DNA of 64,000 bases from Oscillospiraceae bacterium. Its GTDB lineage: Bacteria > Bacillota > Clostridia > Oscillospirales > Oscillospiraceae. The stretch is taken from the NCBI GenBank assembly GCA_021203045.1, contig JAJQBY010000122.1, forward strand, positions 27,419 to 91,418. Direction: 5' to 3'. The notes under the pieces are model-generated. The model did no database searches, was not told the origin of the DNA, and worked only from the letters and a program-made list of their open reading frames with translations. Made by a program: the position numbers and the translations under genes. Positions 1-9,874 of the stretch are shown here, one piece after another (the first letter of the stretch is position 1; each line of letters begins with the position of its first letter).

Positions 1-1279
1 CCTCGGTGGGCAGAGAGGCGCACACGCCGCCGCACAGGTCGGCCAGGATCTCATACTCATGATAGATGTTGTGGCCCGCGATGCGCCGGCCGGCGTTGGT
101 GAGGATCTCATCGGGGACCCACTGACCGGAGGGGAATTCCACCGCCCGGTGGGCGGACTGCTGTCCGGCGGCGAACACCAGCTCGGCGGTCTGGATGATG
201 TCGCACAGCTTGGAGCGGACATGAGCCTCCTTGGCGATGTCATTCACATCGGCCACCAGAGCGGCCTGGGAGGCAATGACCTCGGACACAGCGGTCTTGC
301 AGCCGGTGTAGGAGTGACGGTGATAGTGGGCGAACATCAGGGCCAGATAGCCGGCATAGCGGCACACGCCCTCGTTGTCACGGCCGCACATGAACACGCG
401 CTCATAGGGTACGAACACGTCGTCGAAAATGGTCAGGGATTCCACATCGCCGATGTGGGCCCAGGGGGCGTCGATGTGGGTGCGCTTGTGATGCTGGCCG
501 GGCAGCGCCATCAGCTTGATGCCCTCCCAGTCGGCGGGCAGCGCGAAGGCCACGGCGTAGTCGGAGTCCTCCTGGTTCATGAATTTGGTCGGCAGCGCAA
601 TGATCTCATCCACATAGGGAGCGCAGGAGTTGCAGATCTTGGCGCCCCGGACGATGATGCCCTTGCAGGGCTTGCCGTCGATGCCGACGCCGTCCACATC
701 CGTCTCCACCACATGGAAGAACTGATCGGGGTCGGGCTGCTGATGAGCCCGCTTATACTTGGGGTTGCGGGAGCCCTTCACGTCCGTCTGGGCGCAGTTG
801 CAGATCAGGTCGTTTTTCTGGCAGTAGGCGATGTACTTCAGCAGGCGCTGATGATACTCGGTGCCGCAGGCCTCGTCGCAGTCATAGGTGACGGAGTACA
901 GGGCGTTCATGGCGTCGGTGCCCATGCAGCGCTGCATGCAGCCGCCCACACGGTGGCAGATAAGACGGGTCATCAGCTGCTTCTTCAGCAGGTCGTCCTT
1001 GCTGTGATGAATGTTTGTGGAACGGTTGATGATGGCGCCTTCCATGCCGGGGATGTTGGACTCAGCCAGACACACGTCAGCATAGCGGGGGTCATTGGCA
1101 GTGTCGTAGCACTGCTTCATGACATAGGTGCCGCCCTGTATCCAATCGGCCAGATCGCGCTCGGCGCCCTGCTTGCCGTTGGAGCGGTCCACCTTCTTGC
1201 CGTGGAGGTATACGTTGGGCTTCATCTTCAGCAATCGGGCCTTGTAGGCCTCATAGTTGCTGACGTATTTCTCTGGCAT
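1..1279 (-). CDS. 4-hydroxybutyryl-CoA dehydratase / 4-hydroxyphenylacetate 3-monooxygenase superfamily protein (3' end beyond window)
   Basis: Reverse-strand reading MPEKYVSNYEAYKARLLKMKPNVYLHGKK... with CMQRCMGTDAMNA and AHYHRHSYTGCK, matching the Cys-x3-Cys and His-x6-Cys [4Fe-4S] ligand motifs of AbfD; RBS AGGAGG 9 nt upstream of the ATG. The + ORF 59..1300 is its antisense shadow. Confidence 0.85.
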   Translation of the reverse strand, partial: MPEKYVSNYEAYKARLLKMKPNVYLHGKKVDRSNGKQGAERDLADWIQGGTYVMKQCYDTANDPRYADVCLAESNIPGMEGAIINRSTNIHHSKDDLLKKQLMTRLICHRVGGCMQRCMGTDAMNALYSVTYDCDEACGTEYHQRLLKYIAYCQKNDLICNCAQTDVKGSRNPKYKRAHQQPDPDQFFHVVETDVDGVGIDGKPCKGIIVRGAKICNSCAPYVDEIIALPTKFMNQEDSDYAVAFALPADWEGIKLMALPGQHHKRTHIDAPWAHIGDVESLTIFDDVFVPYERVFMCGRDNEGVCRYAGYLALMFAHYHRHSYTGCKTAVSEVIASQAALVADVNDIAKEAHVRSKLCDIIQTAELVFAAGQQSAHRAVEFPSGQWVPDEILTNAGRRIAGHNIYHEYEILADLCGGVCASLPTE

Positions 1280-1378
1280 AAGACATTCCTCCTAAATTGA
1301 ACGTAAAGTGAATTGGGAATTTATATTCAAACCGCGCCGGTAGCCCGGTCAGGGACCGGGCGTGGAGGTGAGTTTGCC

Positions 1379-2158
1379 TCAGTTGATGGTCATACCGCCA
1401 TCCACAGGGATCAGCACACCGGTAACATAGCCGGCGGCGGGAGAGGCCAGGAAGGCGATAACGGAAGCGATCTCCTCCGGCTGGGCATAACGGCGCACAG
1501 AGATCATCTTGGTGACGGCGGCCACGTTCTTTTCGTCAGCCATCACGTCCTTGGTCATGTCGGTCAGCACATAGCCGGGAGCCACGGAGTTGCACAGGAT
1601 GCCGAAGCGGGCCAGCTCGTTGGCCATGATCCGGGTCAGATGGGCCACAGCAGCCTTGCAGGAGCCGTAGACCGTGTCGCCGATGGGCGCCTTGATGCCG
1701 GCGGCGGAGGCAAGGTTGATGATGCGGTAGGGGTTCTCCGCGCCCTCGCGGCCCTGCTCCTTCATCTGGCGGGCGGCGAGCTGGCTCATGAAATACAGAC
1801 CCTTCAGGTCGGCGTCCACATAGTTGTCGAAATACTGCTCATCCATATCGATCATCTTCTTGGGCTGGCCGCCGAGACCGGCGTTGTTCACAAGGATGTC
1901 GATGCGGCCGAACCGCTCCACGGTCTTGGCGATCAGCTTCTCCCGGTCTTCTGCCTTCGTCACCTCGCAGGCGACACCGAGAGCGGTGATGCCCTGGCCC
2001 TCCAGCTCCTGAGCCGCCTTATCGCAGGCGTCCTGCTTGCGGCCGGTGATGACCACGGAAGCGCCCAGCTTGCCCATCTCCACAGCGATGGCGTGGCCAA
2101 TGCCGCGGGTGGAGCCGGTGATGACGGCTACCTTGCCGGTCAGATCATAAGTAGACAT
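1379..2158 (-). CDS. SDR-family NAD(P)-dependent oxidoreductase
   Basis: MSTYDLTGKVAVITGSTRGIGHAIA...NNAG...YGSCKAAV...PVDGG: Rossmann GxxxGxG, NNAG and YxxxK motifs; start at MSTYDL preferred. Confidence 0.9.
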   Translation of the reverse strand: MSTYDLTGKVAVITGSTRGIGHAIAVEMGKLGASVVITGRKQDACDKAAQELEGQGITALGVACEVTKAEDREKLIAKTVERFGRIDILVNNAGLGGQPKKMIDMDEQYFDNYVDADLKGLYFMSQLAARQMKEQGREGAENPYRIINLASAAGIKAPIGDTVYGSCKAAVAHLTRIMANELARFGILCNSVAPGYVLTDMTKDVMADEKNVAAVTKMISVRRYAQPEEIASVIAFLASPAAGYVTGVLIPVDGGMTIN

Positions 2159-2431
2159 GATATATGTACCTCTTTTCAATTAAGTTATTCAGCCTGTTAT
2201 TCAAAATGTTTTTCGTCGTGCGCCATAGTTATCATACCAAACAAACGGCGATTGCACAAGTAACAAATATTCACAGGTTAGACGGCTAAATGCCATACGA
2301 TTTGATTTTATCATGAACGCCTCTGAATTTCAACCGTTTCTTACAAAAACCATATAGGCAGTTTTGGATATTAATGGCCGCACAGCAGAGAGAAACAGGC
2401 TCGCCGGGGCATATGCATAATAAGAAAAACC

Positions 2432-2455
2432 GCCCCAGAATATCGATCTGAGGCG
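2432..2455 (-). terminator. Rho-independent terminator after rny
   Basis: ACCGCCccAGAatatcgaTCTgaGGCGGT inverted repeat followed by a T-rich run on the minus strand. Confidence 0.6.
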
Positions 2456-2479
2456 GTCTGTCTTATTTCTCGTCGTTTT

Positions 2480-4030
2480 TTACTTTGCGTAGGCCACGGC
2501 CTTGGTCTCCCGGATCATGTTCACCTTGATCTGGCCGGGATAGGTCAGCTCGTCCTCGATCTTCTTGGCCACGTCCCTGGCCAGGAGGGTCATCTGGTCT
2601 TCGGTGACCTGTTCGGGCTTGACCATAATGCGGATCTCACGTCCGGCCTGAATGGCATAGCAGGACTCGATGCCCGGGAAGGACACGGTGACCTCCTCCA
2701 GTTTTTCCAGACGCTTGACGTAGTTTTCGATATTCTCCCGCCGGGCGCCGGGGCGGCTGGCAGAGATGGCGTCCGCCGCCTGGACGATGCAGGCGATGAC
2801 GGTCTGAGGCTCCACATCTCCGTGGTGAGCGGCGATGGCGTGGATGACCTCGTTGGACTCCTTATATTTCTTCGCCACGTCTACGCCGATGGTGACATGG
2901 CTGCCCTCTACTTTATGGTCGATGCTCTTGCCGATATCGTGGAGCAGGCCCGCCCGCTTGGCGGTGGCGATATCCACGCCCAGCTCCGCAGCTATCAGGC
3001 CGGAGATATGAGCCACCTCTATGGAGTGGTTCAGCACGTTCTGGCCGTAGCTGGTGCGGTATTTCTGCCGGCCCAGGAGCTTCACCAGCTCCGGGTGCAG
3101 CCCGTGGACGCCGGTCTCGAACACGGCGCGTTCGCCTTCGGCCTTGATGGTGGCGTTGACCTCCTTCTGGGCCTTGGCCAGCATTTCCTCGATACGGGCA
3201 GGATGGATGCGCCCGTCCGCGATCAGCTTCTCCAGCGCGATACGGGCCACCTCGCGGCGCACCGGATCGAAGCAGGAGATGGTGATGGCCTCCGGCGTGT
3301 CGTCGATGATAAGATCGACCCCGGCCAGCGTCTCGAAGGAGCGGATATTCCGTCCCTCACGGCCGATGATGCGGCCCTTCATCTCATCGTTGGGCAGGCT
3401 GACGACGGAAACGGTCACCTCGCTGGCGTGGTCGGCGGCGCACCGCTGGATCGCCAGGGCGATGATCTCCCTGGCCCGTTCCTCGGCCTCCTCCTTGTAC
3501 TGCGCCTCGATCTCCCGCACCTTAACCGCCTGCTCATGGGTCACCTCGTTGGCGAGGTTCTCGATCAGCAGGGCCTTGGCCTCCTCTACCGTATAGCCGG
3601 AAATACGCTCCAGCTCGGCCTGCTGCGCCTCCTTGATCTGCTGAATCTCCTCCTGCTGCTTCTCCACCTCGGAGATCTTTTTGGTCAGAAGCTCATTTTT
3701 CCGGTCGATGGCATCGGTCTTCTTGTCCAGATGCTCTTCCTTCTGCTGGAGCCGGTGCTCCTGCTTGGAGAGCTCCGCTCTCCGTTCCTTGACCTCGCGC
3801 TCGTATTCGGTGCGATTTTTGTGTATTTCTTCCTTTGCCTCCAGGAGAGACTCCCGCTTTTTGTTCTCCGCAGATTTTATGGCCTCATTGAGTATTCTCT
3901 TTGCCTCCTCCTCCGCAGAGCTTATCTCCCGCTCGCCTACGCGCTTGCGGTAATATACGCCCAGAAAAAACGCACATACCAGCAGAACCAGTCCCAGTGC
4001 GATCAGAAGGATCACTAACCATGTAGACAT
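2480..4030 (-). CDS. rny: Ribonuclease Y (KH + HD domains)
   Basis: N-terminal TM helix ([22 protein letters not shown]), coiled coil, KH region [17 protein letters not shown] motif [11 protein letters not shown]; start refined to MSTWLV. Confidence 0.96.
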   Translation of the reverse strand: MSTWLVILLIALGLVLLVCAFFLGVYYRKRVGEREISSAEEEAKRILNEAIKSAENKKRESLLEAKEEIHKNRTEYEREVKERRAELSKQEHRLQQKEEHLDKKTDAIDRKNELLTKKISEVEKQQEEIQQIKEAQQAELERISGYTVEEAKALLIENLANEVTHEQAVKVREIEAQYKEEAEERAREIIALAIQRCAADHASEVTVSVVSLPNDEMKGRIIGREGRNIRSFETLAGVDLIIDDTPEAITISCFDPVRREVARIALEKLIADGRIHPARIEEMLAKAQKEVNATIKAEGERAVFETGVHGLHPELVKLLGRQKYRTSYGQNVLNHSIEVAHISGLIAAELGVDIATAKRAGLLHDIGKSIDHKVEGSHVTIGVDVAKKYKESNEVIHAIAAHHGDVEPQTVIACIVQAADAISASRPGARRENIENYVKRLEKLEEVTVSFPGIESCYAIQAGREIRIMVKPEQVTEDQMTLLARDVAKKIEDELTYPGQIKVNMIRETKAVAYAK

Positions 4031-4296
4031 AAAAGCTATACACACCTCCATTTCATCAAAATTTTTCACGCGAACCGGCAGAGGGGAACGCCCTGCCAGG
4101 CTTATTACGCTTACGCCAGCCGGATATATGCAGTCTGCGGCCCAGACCGTACAGATATCCAGTCTGTAACTAATTAATTGTAAAACCAACCCGGTCTTAT
4201 GTCAAGTAAAAAAGTTCACACAATCGTAACAAGTTAACAAAAAACCGCCGGAAACGGTCATAACCGCTTCCGGCCTGAATAAACAAGGATTTTGAT

Positions 4297-5031
4297 TCAC
4301 GCTTTCAGGGCTGCGATAAGCTCCGTGAGGAGGTTCACGCCCTCCGACTCCAGCAGAGCGTCCGGGGTCAGCATGGGCAGGCGGGCGTTCAGATCCGTCA
4401 CCGTCCACACCCCATGGCTGCGAATGGCCTCCACCTCCAGGATGCCCCGCAGACCCATGGCCTCCGCCGCGGCCCGGGCCGTATCCATCAGGGCCCGGCT
4501 GTCCTCCGCCGGCTGGCACTGCGCCCCCGTCCGGCAGCGGCCGCTGAACGTCAGGCGCCCGGGGGCGAAGGCAGTATAGCGCCCGGGAACGCCGATGACC
4601 ACGGCGCTCCACACCGGGCCGTCCAGCTCCTCCTGGGCCACAAAACCGGCGTTCACTGCGCCGCCCACCTCGCAAAAGTCCTCCGTCACCCAGATGCCCC
4701 GGCCAAAGCTGCCCTTATCCGGCTTGACGATATACGGCTCCGAGCCCTCGGGAAAATAGGCGGGTATGGGAATGCCGTTCGTGCGCATAAATTCGTCCGA
4801 CGCCAGCCGCGACCGGGTCAGCTCCCAGGCCTGACCGTCGAACAGCGCTCCTTCCCCCTCCGCCAAAGCCAGAAGCGTCTCGTCCTCCGTGGCCGGGAGG
4901 ATGTAGTCATAATCCGTCAGAGACGGGCACTCCCCCGCTCCTTCCAGAACGGTCAGCTCCATCCCGGCGGCCCGGCCGAGCCGGACGGCCTGCTCCCCTA
5001 AAGGGCCTCCGCCCAAGATCAGCAGTTTCAT
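4297..5031 (-). CDS. PylC-like ATP-grasp ligase (C-terminally short)
   Basis: MKLLILGGGPLGEQAVRLGRAAGMELTVLE...YIVKPDKGSFGRGI...GLRGILEVEAI...VTDLNARLPMLTPDALLESEGVNLLTELI; resembles the recalled PylC sections PLKGIMDVEAI / [27 protein letters not shown]. Confidence 0.6.
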   Translation of the reverse strand: MKLLILGGGPLGEQAVRLGRAAGMELTVLEGAGECPSLTDYDYILPATEDETLLALAEGEGALFDGQAWELTRSRLASDEFMRTNGIPIPAYFPEGSEPYIVKPDKGSFGRGIWVTEDFCEVGGAVNAGFVAQEELDGPVWSAVVIGVPGRYTAFAPGRLTFSGRCRTGAQCQPAEDSRALMDTARAAAEAMGLRGILEVEAIRSHGVWTVTDLNARLPMLTPDALLESEGVNLLTELIAALKA

Positions 5032-5094
5032 AGTGTTTCTCCTTTAAAAAAAGCGGGGCAAAGAAATGCTTTGCCCCAAACCTTTTTGACTTTC

Positions 5095-5346
5095 TTAGCC
5101 TTGCAGGCCGTTTTCCTGGCGTTCCATGTTCTCCACCACTACATCGAAGATATCCCCCAGGGAGGAGGCATACTCCAGCACCTTCCAGGGTACGTTGGTG
5201 TGGAAGTGGATCTTTATCAGGTCCTCATCCCCCACCGCCAGCAGGCAGTCTCCGGGGATATTCTCCATGATATAGTCGTGGATGGCGTCCTCATCCAGGT
5301 CATGTCCTTCGATGAGAAGCTGTGTGTCAAATCGAAATTCCAGCAT
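5095..5346 (-). CDS. Small stand-alone protein resembling the C-terminal domain of FakA / DAK2-type proteins
   Basis: DYIMENIPGDCLLAVGDEDLIKIHFHTNVPWKVLEYASSLGDIFDVVVENMERQ; start refined to MLEFRFD with upstream AGGAG. Confidence 0.65.
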   Translation of the reverse strand: MLEFRFDTQLLIEGHDLDEDAIHDYIMENIPGDCLLAVGDEDLIKIHFHTNVPWKVLEYASSLGDIFDVVVENMERQENGLQG

Positions 5347-5477
5347 TTCGTGATTTCTCCTACATATGTACTCAGTGATTTTTGCGCGTCCTTTCGGGCC
5401 GCTTCCGTAGTATACGGCATATTCTAGCACATATACGTCCGTATGTCAAAAACTCTGAGAGAAAAAATATGCAGCGC

Positions 5478-6653
5478 TTACGCCTGGGCGCAGGCGGCCC
5501 CGATGCGGGTCAGCGCCTCCGACAGCAAGTCGTCAGGGATATTCAGGGCAGGGAGAAGACGCATCTTATCCTTTGCCGTAAGGACCAGAACGCCGTTTTC
5601 CCGGCAGGCGGCCACCACGTCCTTGACAGGCTTTTTGGTCTTGACGCCAATCATCAGGCCCATGCCGGTGACGCTCTCCACGCCCTCTGCGGCGGACAGC
5701 GTATCGAAGATCATTTTGGACTTTTTCCGTACCCCGACCAGCACATCCTCCGTCAGACGGGAGAATATGCTGATAGCCCCGGCGCAGACGGCGGGGTTGC
5801 CGCCAAAGGTGGAGCCGTGGTCGCCGGGGGTGAACACATCCGCCACCCGTTCGCCCAGCATGCAGACGCCGATGGGAAGGCCGCCTCCCAGGCCCTTGGC
5901 AGTGGTGACGATGTCCGGCTCCAAGCCCAGATTCATATAGCCATACAGCGCACCGGAGCGGCCATTGCCCAGCTGCACCTCGTCCGCGATCAGGAGAAGC
6001 TCCTCCTTCGCCGCCACATCCTTCATGGCCTGGACAAAATCGGCGGGCAGAGGCAGAACGCCTCCCTCCCCCTGAACGGCCTCGAACATGATCGCCGTCG
6101 CGTTATGCTCCGCCGCCAGGGCGGCAAGGGTCTCCGGCTTCGCCGTGTCGGCATATACGAAGCCCTCTGTCAGCGGGGTGAACTGCTGATGGAACACATC
6201 CTGTCCTGTGGCGGCCAGGGTGGTGATGGTCCGGCCGTGGAAGCTGTTTTTCAGGGTGATGATGGTGTGGTGCCCCGGTCCCTTGGTCTGCTCGCCCCAC
6301 TTCCGGGCGGCCTTGATGGCGCACTCATTGGCCTCCGCGCCGGAGTTTCCGTAGAACACCTTCTTCATCCCCGTGGCCTGGCAGAGCATCTGCGCCAGCT
6401 CCGCGCAGGGGGCGCTGTAAAACAGATTCGAGGTGTGCTGGAAACGGCCCAGCTGCGCCGTGACCGCATCGATCCACGCCTGATCGGACACGCCGAAGGC
6501 GTTCACGGCGATGCCGGTGCCCATGTCGATATATTCTTTTCCTTCCACGTCCCGCACAAGGCTTCCCTTGCCCTCGGCGATCTCCACCGGGAACCGGGCA
6601 TAGGTGTGGGCAACGTATTCATCGTCAAGCTGTTTCGTGGTTTTCGTTCCCAT
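5478..6653 (-). CDS. argD: Acetylornithine aminotransferase
   Basis: Class-III PLP aminotransferase: NSGAEANECAIKAARK, SFHGRT, IADEVQLGNGRSG, TTAKGLGGGLPIG; within argCJBD. Confidence 0.93.
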   Translation of the reverse strand: MGTKTTKQLDDEYVAHTYARFPVEIAEGKGSLVRDVEGKEYIDMGTGIAVNAFGVSDQAWIDAVTAQLGRFQHTSNLFYSAPCAELAQMLCQATGMKKVFYGNSGAEANECAIKAARKWGEQTKGPGHHTIITLKNSFHGRTITTLAATGQDVFHQQFTPLTEGFVYADTAKPETLAALAAEHNATAIMFEAVQGEGGVLPLPADFVQAMKDVAAKEELLLIADEVQLGNGRSGALYGYMNLGLEPDIVTTAKGLGGGLPIGVCMLGERVADVFTPGDHGSTFGGNPAVCAGAISIFSRLTEDVLVGVRKKSKMIFDTLSAAEGVESVTGMGLMIGVKTKKPVKDVVAACRENGVLVLTAKDKMRLLPALNIPDDLLSEALTRIGAACAQA

Positions 6654-7521
6654 GCTTTATATCCTCCATTACCATAGTTCCGACACCCTCGTCGGTCAAT
6701 ATCTCCAGCAGGATGGAGTGGCCGACTCTTCCGTCCAGCACCACCACCCGGTTCACGCCCCGGTGGATGGCGTCAATGCAGCACTCCACCTTGGGTATCA
6801 TGCCCCCGGATATGACCCCCTGGTCGAACAGCTCCACCAGGCCGGGGATATCGATGACCTTGATAAGGCTGTCCGGGTCATCCTTGTCCCGCAGGATACC
6901 GGCGATATCCGTCATCATAAAAAGCCTCTCCGCGCCGACAGCTCCGGCGATATAGGCGGCGGCGGTATCTGCGTTTATGTTGTATATGTTTCCCTGATCG
7001 TCCCAGCCGATGGAGGAGATCACAGGGATATAGCCCTGATCCATCAGATCCAGCAGCACCTGCACGTTCACGCCGGTGATGCGGCCCACATAGCCCAGCG
7101 CCGGGTCCTTCATATCCGCCTGTATCAGCCGGTCGTCCACGCCGGAAAGGCCGATGGCCTTTACGCCCTTCTGGCCCAGGAGATTGACGAGCGTCTTGTT
7201 CACCTTGCCGGAGAGCACCATCTGAACGATCTCGATGGTCTCCTTATCCGTGACCCGCAGGCCGTTCTTGAATTCCGATTTTTTCCCGAATTTTTCCAGG
7301 GTCTTGTTGATCTCCGGGCCGCCTCCGTGTATCAGAAGCACCCGTACGCCCACCATCCGCAGAAGGGCGATGTCCTCCATCACCTGCTGCTTCAGCTCCG
7401 GGCTGACCATGGCGTTTCCGCCGTATTTCACCACGATGATCTTGCCGTGGTATTTCTGGATATAGGGCAGGGCCTGGGTCAGTATTTCCGCCCGGTCCTG
7501 ATTCGTCGCCTTCTCTGTCAT
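6625..7521 (-). CDS. argB: Acetylglutamate kinase
   Basis: KIIVVKYGGNAM...LLIHGGGPEI...GLSGVDDRLI...NINADTAAAYIA; overlaps the argD start. Confidence 0.95.
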   Translation of the reverse strand: MTEKATNQDRAEILTQALPYIQKYHGKIIVVKYGGNAMVSPELKQQVMEDIALLRMVGVRVLLIHGGGPEINKTLEKFGKKSEFKNGLRVTDKETIEIVQMVLSGKVNKTLVNLLGQKGVKAIGLSGVDDRLIQADMKDPALGYVGRITGVNVQVLLDLMDQGYIPVISSIGWDDQGNIYNINADTAAAYIAGAVGAERLFMMTDIAGILRDKDDPDSLIKVIDIPGLVELFDQGVISGGMIPKVECCIDAIHRGVNRVVVLDGRVGHSILLEILTDEGVGTMVMEDIKHGNENHETA

Positions 7522-7534
7522 AGCCGTCTCCTGC

Positions 7535-8746
7535 TCAGCTGCGGTAATCGCCGTTTATTTTAACGTAATCATAGGTCAGGTCGCAGCCCCAGGCTGTGGC
7601 GCTGCCCTCGCCCTCATGGAGGGTGATAAGGATATTGATCTCCTTTTCGGAGAGCACCTTCTTGGCCTCCTCCTCGGAGAAATCGACTCCTGCGCCGTCC
7701 CGGCAAACCTCCACAGTCCCGGCCCGGGACGCAAAGGAGACCCCGATCTGGTTCACGTCCACATCCGCGCCGCTGTAGCCGATGGCGCACAGGACCCGGC
7801 CCCAGTTGGCATCCGCGCCGAACATGGCGGCCTTCAACAGGGAGGAGCATATGACCCCCTTGGCAGCGGTTTTGGCCGTGGCCTCGTCCTTGGCTCCGGT
7901 AACCCGGCACTCCAAAAGCTTTGTGGCCCCCTCCCCATCGGCGGCGATGGAGCGGCACAGCCAGACGGTGACCGTATTCAGCGCCTGCATGAATACATCG
8001 AAGTCCGGGCCCTCTCCCGTGATGGGGCTGTTCCCCGCCATACCGTTCGCCAGAACGGTCACCATATCGTTGGTGGAGGTATCCCCGTCCACAGAGATCA
8101 TATTGAACGTGCCCTTCACGTCCCGGGACAGCGCCTTCTGTACCATGGCGCTGTCGATGGCGCAGTCTGTGGTGATGAACACCAGCATGGTAGCCAGATT
8201 CGGGTGTATCATACCGGAGCCCTTGGCCATTCCGCCCATACGGCAGGGGACGCCGCCGATCTCAAACTCCACAGCGATCTGCTTCATGGCCGTGTCCGTG
8301 GTCATGATGGCCTCCGCCGCCGGGCTGCTGTCCAGAGACAGACCGGCCACCAGGCCGGGAATGCCGGCGGCAATGGGAGCGATATCCAGCCGCTGGCCGA
8401 TAACGCCGGTGGAGGCCACCAGCACATCCTCCGTCGGGATGGACAGCGCCGCCCCCGCCAGGCGGCACATCTCCTCCGCCACGGCAGGGCCGTCCGCATT
8501 ACAGGTATTGGCGTTGCCGCTGTTGCAGATGATGGCCTGGGCCATGCCGTCCGCAAGGTGCTTTTTCGTCACCAGAAGGGGCGCACCCTTCACCAGGTTG
8601 CTTGTATACACCGCCGCAGCGGCGGCCTTCCTCTCGCTGTATATCAGCGCCAAATCCCGCTTCGTCCGGCTCTTTCGCACGCCGCAGTGGACGCCGCTGG
8701 CCTGAAAGCCCTTCGGGGCGCACACGCCCCCCTGAATGATGTTCAT
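7535..8746 (-). CDS. argJ: Bifunctional ornithine acetyltransferase / N-acetylglutamate synthase
   Basis: GGVCAPKGFQASGVHCGVRK, MAKGSGMIHPNLATMLVFITTD (autocleavage TML), WGCDLTYDYVKINGDYRS. Confidence 0.96.
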   Translation of the reverse strand: MNIIQGGVCAPKGFQASGVHCGVRKSRTKRDLALIYSERKAAAAAVYTSNLVKGAPLLVTKKHLADGMAQAIICNSGNANTCNADGPAVAEEMCRLAGAALSIPTEDVLVASTGVIGQRLDIAPIAAGIPGLVAGLSLDSSPAAEAIMTTDTAMKQIAVEFEIGGVPCRMGGMAKGSGMIHPNLATMLVFITTDCAIDSAMVQKALSRDVKGTFNMISVDGDTSTNDMVTVLANGMAGNSPITGEGPDFDVFMQALNTVTVWLCRSIAADGEGATKLLECRVTGAKDEATAKTAAKGVICSSLLKAAMFGADANWGRVLCAIGYSGADVDVNQIGVSFASRAGTVEVCRDGAGVDFSEEEAKKVLSEKEINILITLHEGEGSATAWGCDLTYDYVKINGDYRS

Positions 8747-8803
8747 TCTGTTTCTCCTCTATTACTCCAACGTATCTATAATGTTGCTATGCCGATGCCA
8801 TGC

Positions 8804-9733
8804 TTACAGCACCAGGCCCTCGGTCTCGGCCGCCCCCAGAATCAGGTTCAGGTTCTGCACGGCGGCGCCGGAGGCGCCCTTGCCCAGATTATCGAACCGG
8901 GCAGTCAGCAGAAGGCGCTCACTGTTTCCATGAACGGATATCTCCATCCCATCCTTCCCGGACAGCGCCCCGGCGGAGAGAAAGCCTTCCTCCTCCTCGT
9001 CCGACCGATAGGTCACCACAGGGCCGGCATACTTGCGTGCATAGGCCCCCCGCACGTCTGCTTCCGTCCCCTTCAGGTCCCGGCCGAACAGGGCCACCGT
9101 GACCTCCATGCCGCTGTAAAAATCCCCCACGATGGGGCAGAACACAGGGGCTGTGGTCAGGCCGGTAACGGCGGTCATCTCCCGCAGGTGCTTGTGGCTC
9201 TGGTTGAGGCCATACTGCCGGGGCGCGTCCAGAAGCCTGTCCCGCTCCGGGGCCTCGTACTGCCCGATCATTTTCTTGCCGCCTCCGCTGTATCCCGTCA
9301 GGGAATGGCACACCAGCGGCGTATCCGGAGCGATCAGCCCCGCTTCCACCAGGGGATAGACCAGGGCGATAAAGCCGCTGGCATGACAGCCCGGGTTGGC
9401 AACGCGCCGGGAGGACATGACCCCCGAACGGAATTTATCTCCCAGCTCGGGAAAGCCATATACGAACCGGCTGTCCGTCCGGTGGGCGGTGGACGCATCC
9501 AGCACCGTGACGGCCGGGTTTTCCACCATGCTCACCGCTTCCCTTGCCGCCTCGTCCGGCAGGCACAGGATAGCCACGTCGCATCCGTCATTGAGCATCT
9601 CCCGCTTGGCGGCCTGCTCCTTTTTCAGCTCCTCCGGCAGCTGCACCAGCTGGATATCCTCCCGCCCCTCCAGGCGCTGGTGAATGCGCAGGCCCGTGGT
9701 GCCGGCACTGCCGTCGATAAATATGCGATTCAT
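8804..9733 (-). CDS. argC: N-acetyl-gamma-glutamyl-phosphate reductase
   Basis: MNRIFIDGSAGTTGLRIHQRL, VANPGCHASGFIA, HSLTGYSGGGKKM. Confidence 0.94.
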   Translation of the reverse strand: MNRIFIDGSAGTTGLRIHQRLEGREDIQLVQLPEELKKEQAAKREMLNDGCDVAILCLPDEAAREAVSMVENPAVTVLDASTAHRTDSRFVYGFPELGDKFRSGVMSSRRVANPGCHASGFIALVYPLVEAGLIAPDTPLVCHSLTGYSGGGKKMIGQYEAPERDRLLDAPRQYGLNQSHKHLREMTAVTGLTTAPVFCPIVGDFYSGMEVTVALFGRDLKGTEADVRGAYARKYAGPVVTYRSDEEEEGFLSAGALSGKDGMEISVHGNSERLLLTARFDNLGKGASGAAVQNLNLILGAAETEGLVL

Positions 9734-9874
9734 GGCGCGACCGCCTCCCGTTTTTTATGAATAGGTTCTTATTTTAATGCCCGATGATTGTATTTTCAAG
9801 GGATTATTCACGAATTTTTTGAATATTATCAAATTTTTTCAGAAATTTTTCGGAGTTTATGCAGGCCTATGCAG

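Noticed and set aside
4031-5440. Full pyrrolysine cassette around the PylC-like gene
   Set aside because: No pylB, pylD, pylS or tRNA-CUA noticed; neighbours are rny, a FakA-C-like small gene and arg genes.
7616-9760. 714-aa + strand ORF (and other long + ORFs over 5.0-9.8 kb)
   Set aside because: Antisense shadow of argJ/argC; composition (H, G, Q, R-rich) is typical of GC-driven reverse-frame ORFs, while the minus-strand proteins carry family motifs.
9800-9835. ATTATTCA...TGAATATT inverted repeat upstream of argC, considered as an ARG box
   Set aside because: Half-sites are oriented and spaced unlike the TGAATnnnnATTCA consensus (ATTCA-9-TGAAT); the region is simply AT-rich. A motif scan with an ArgR matrix would be needed.
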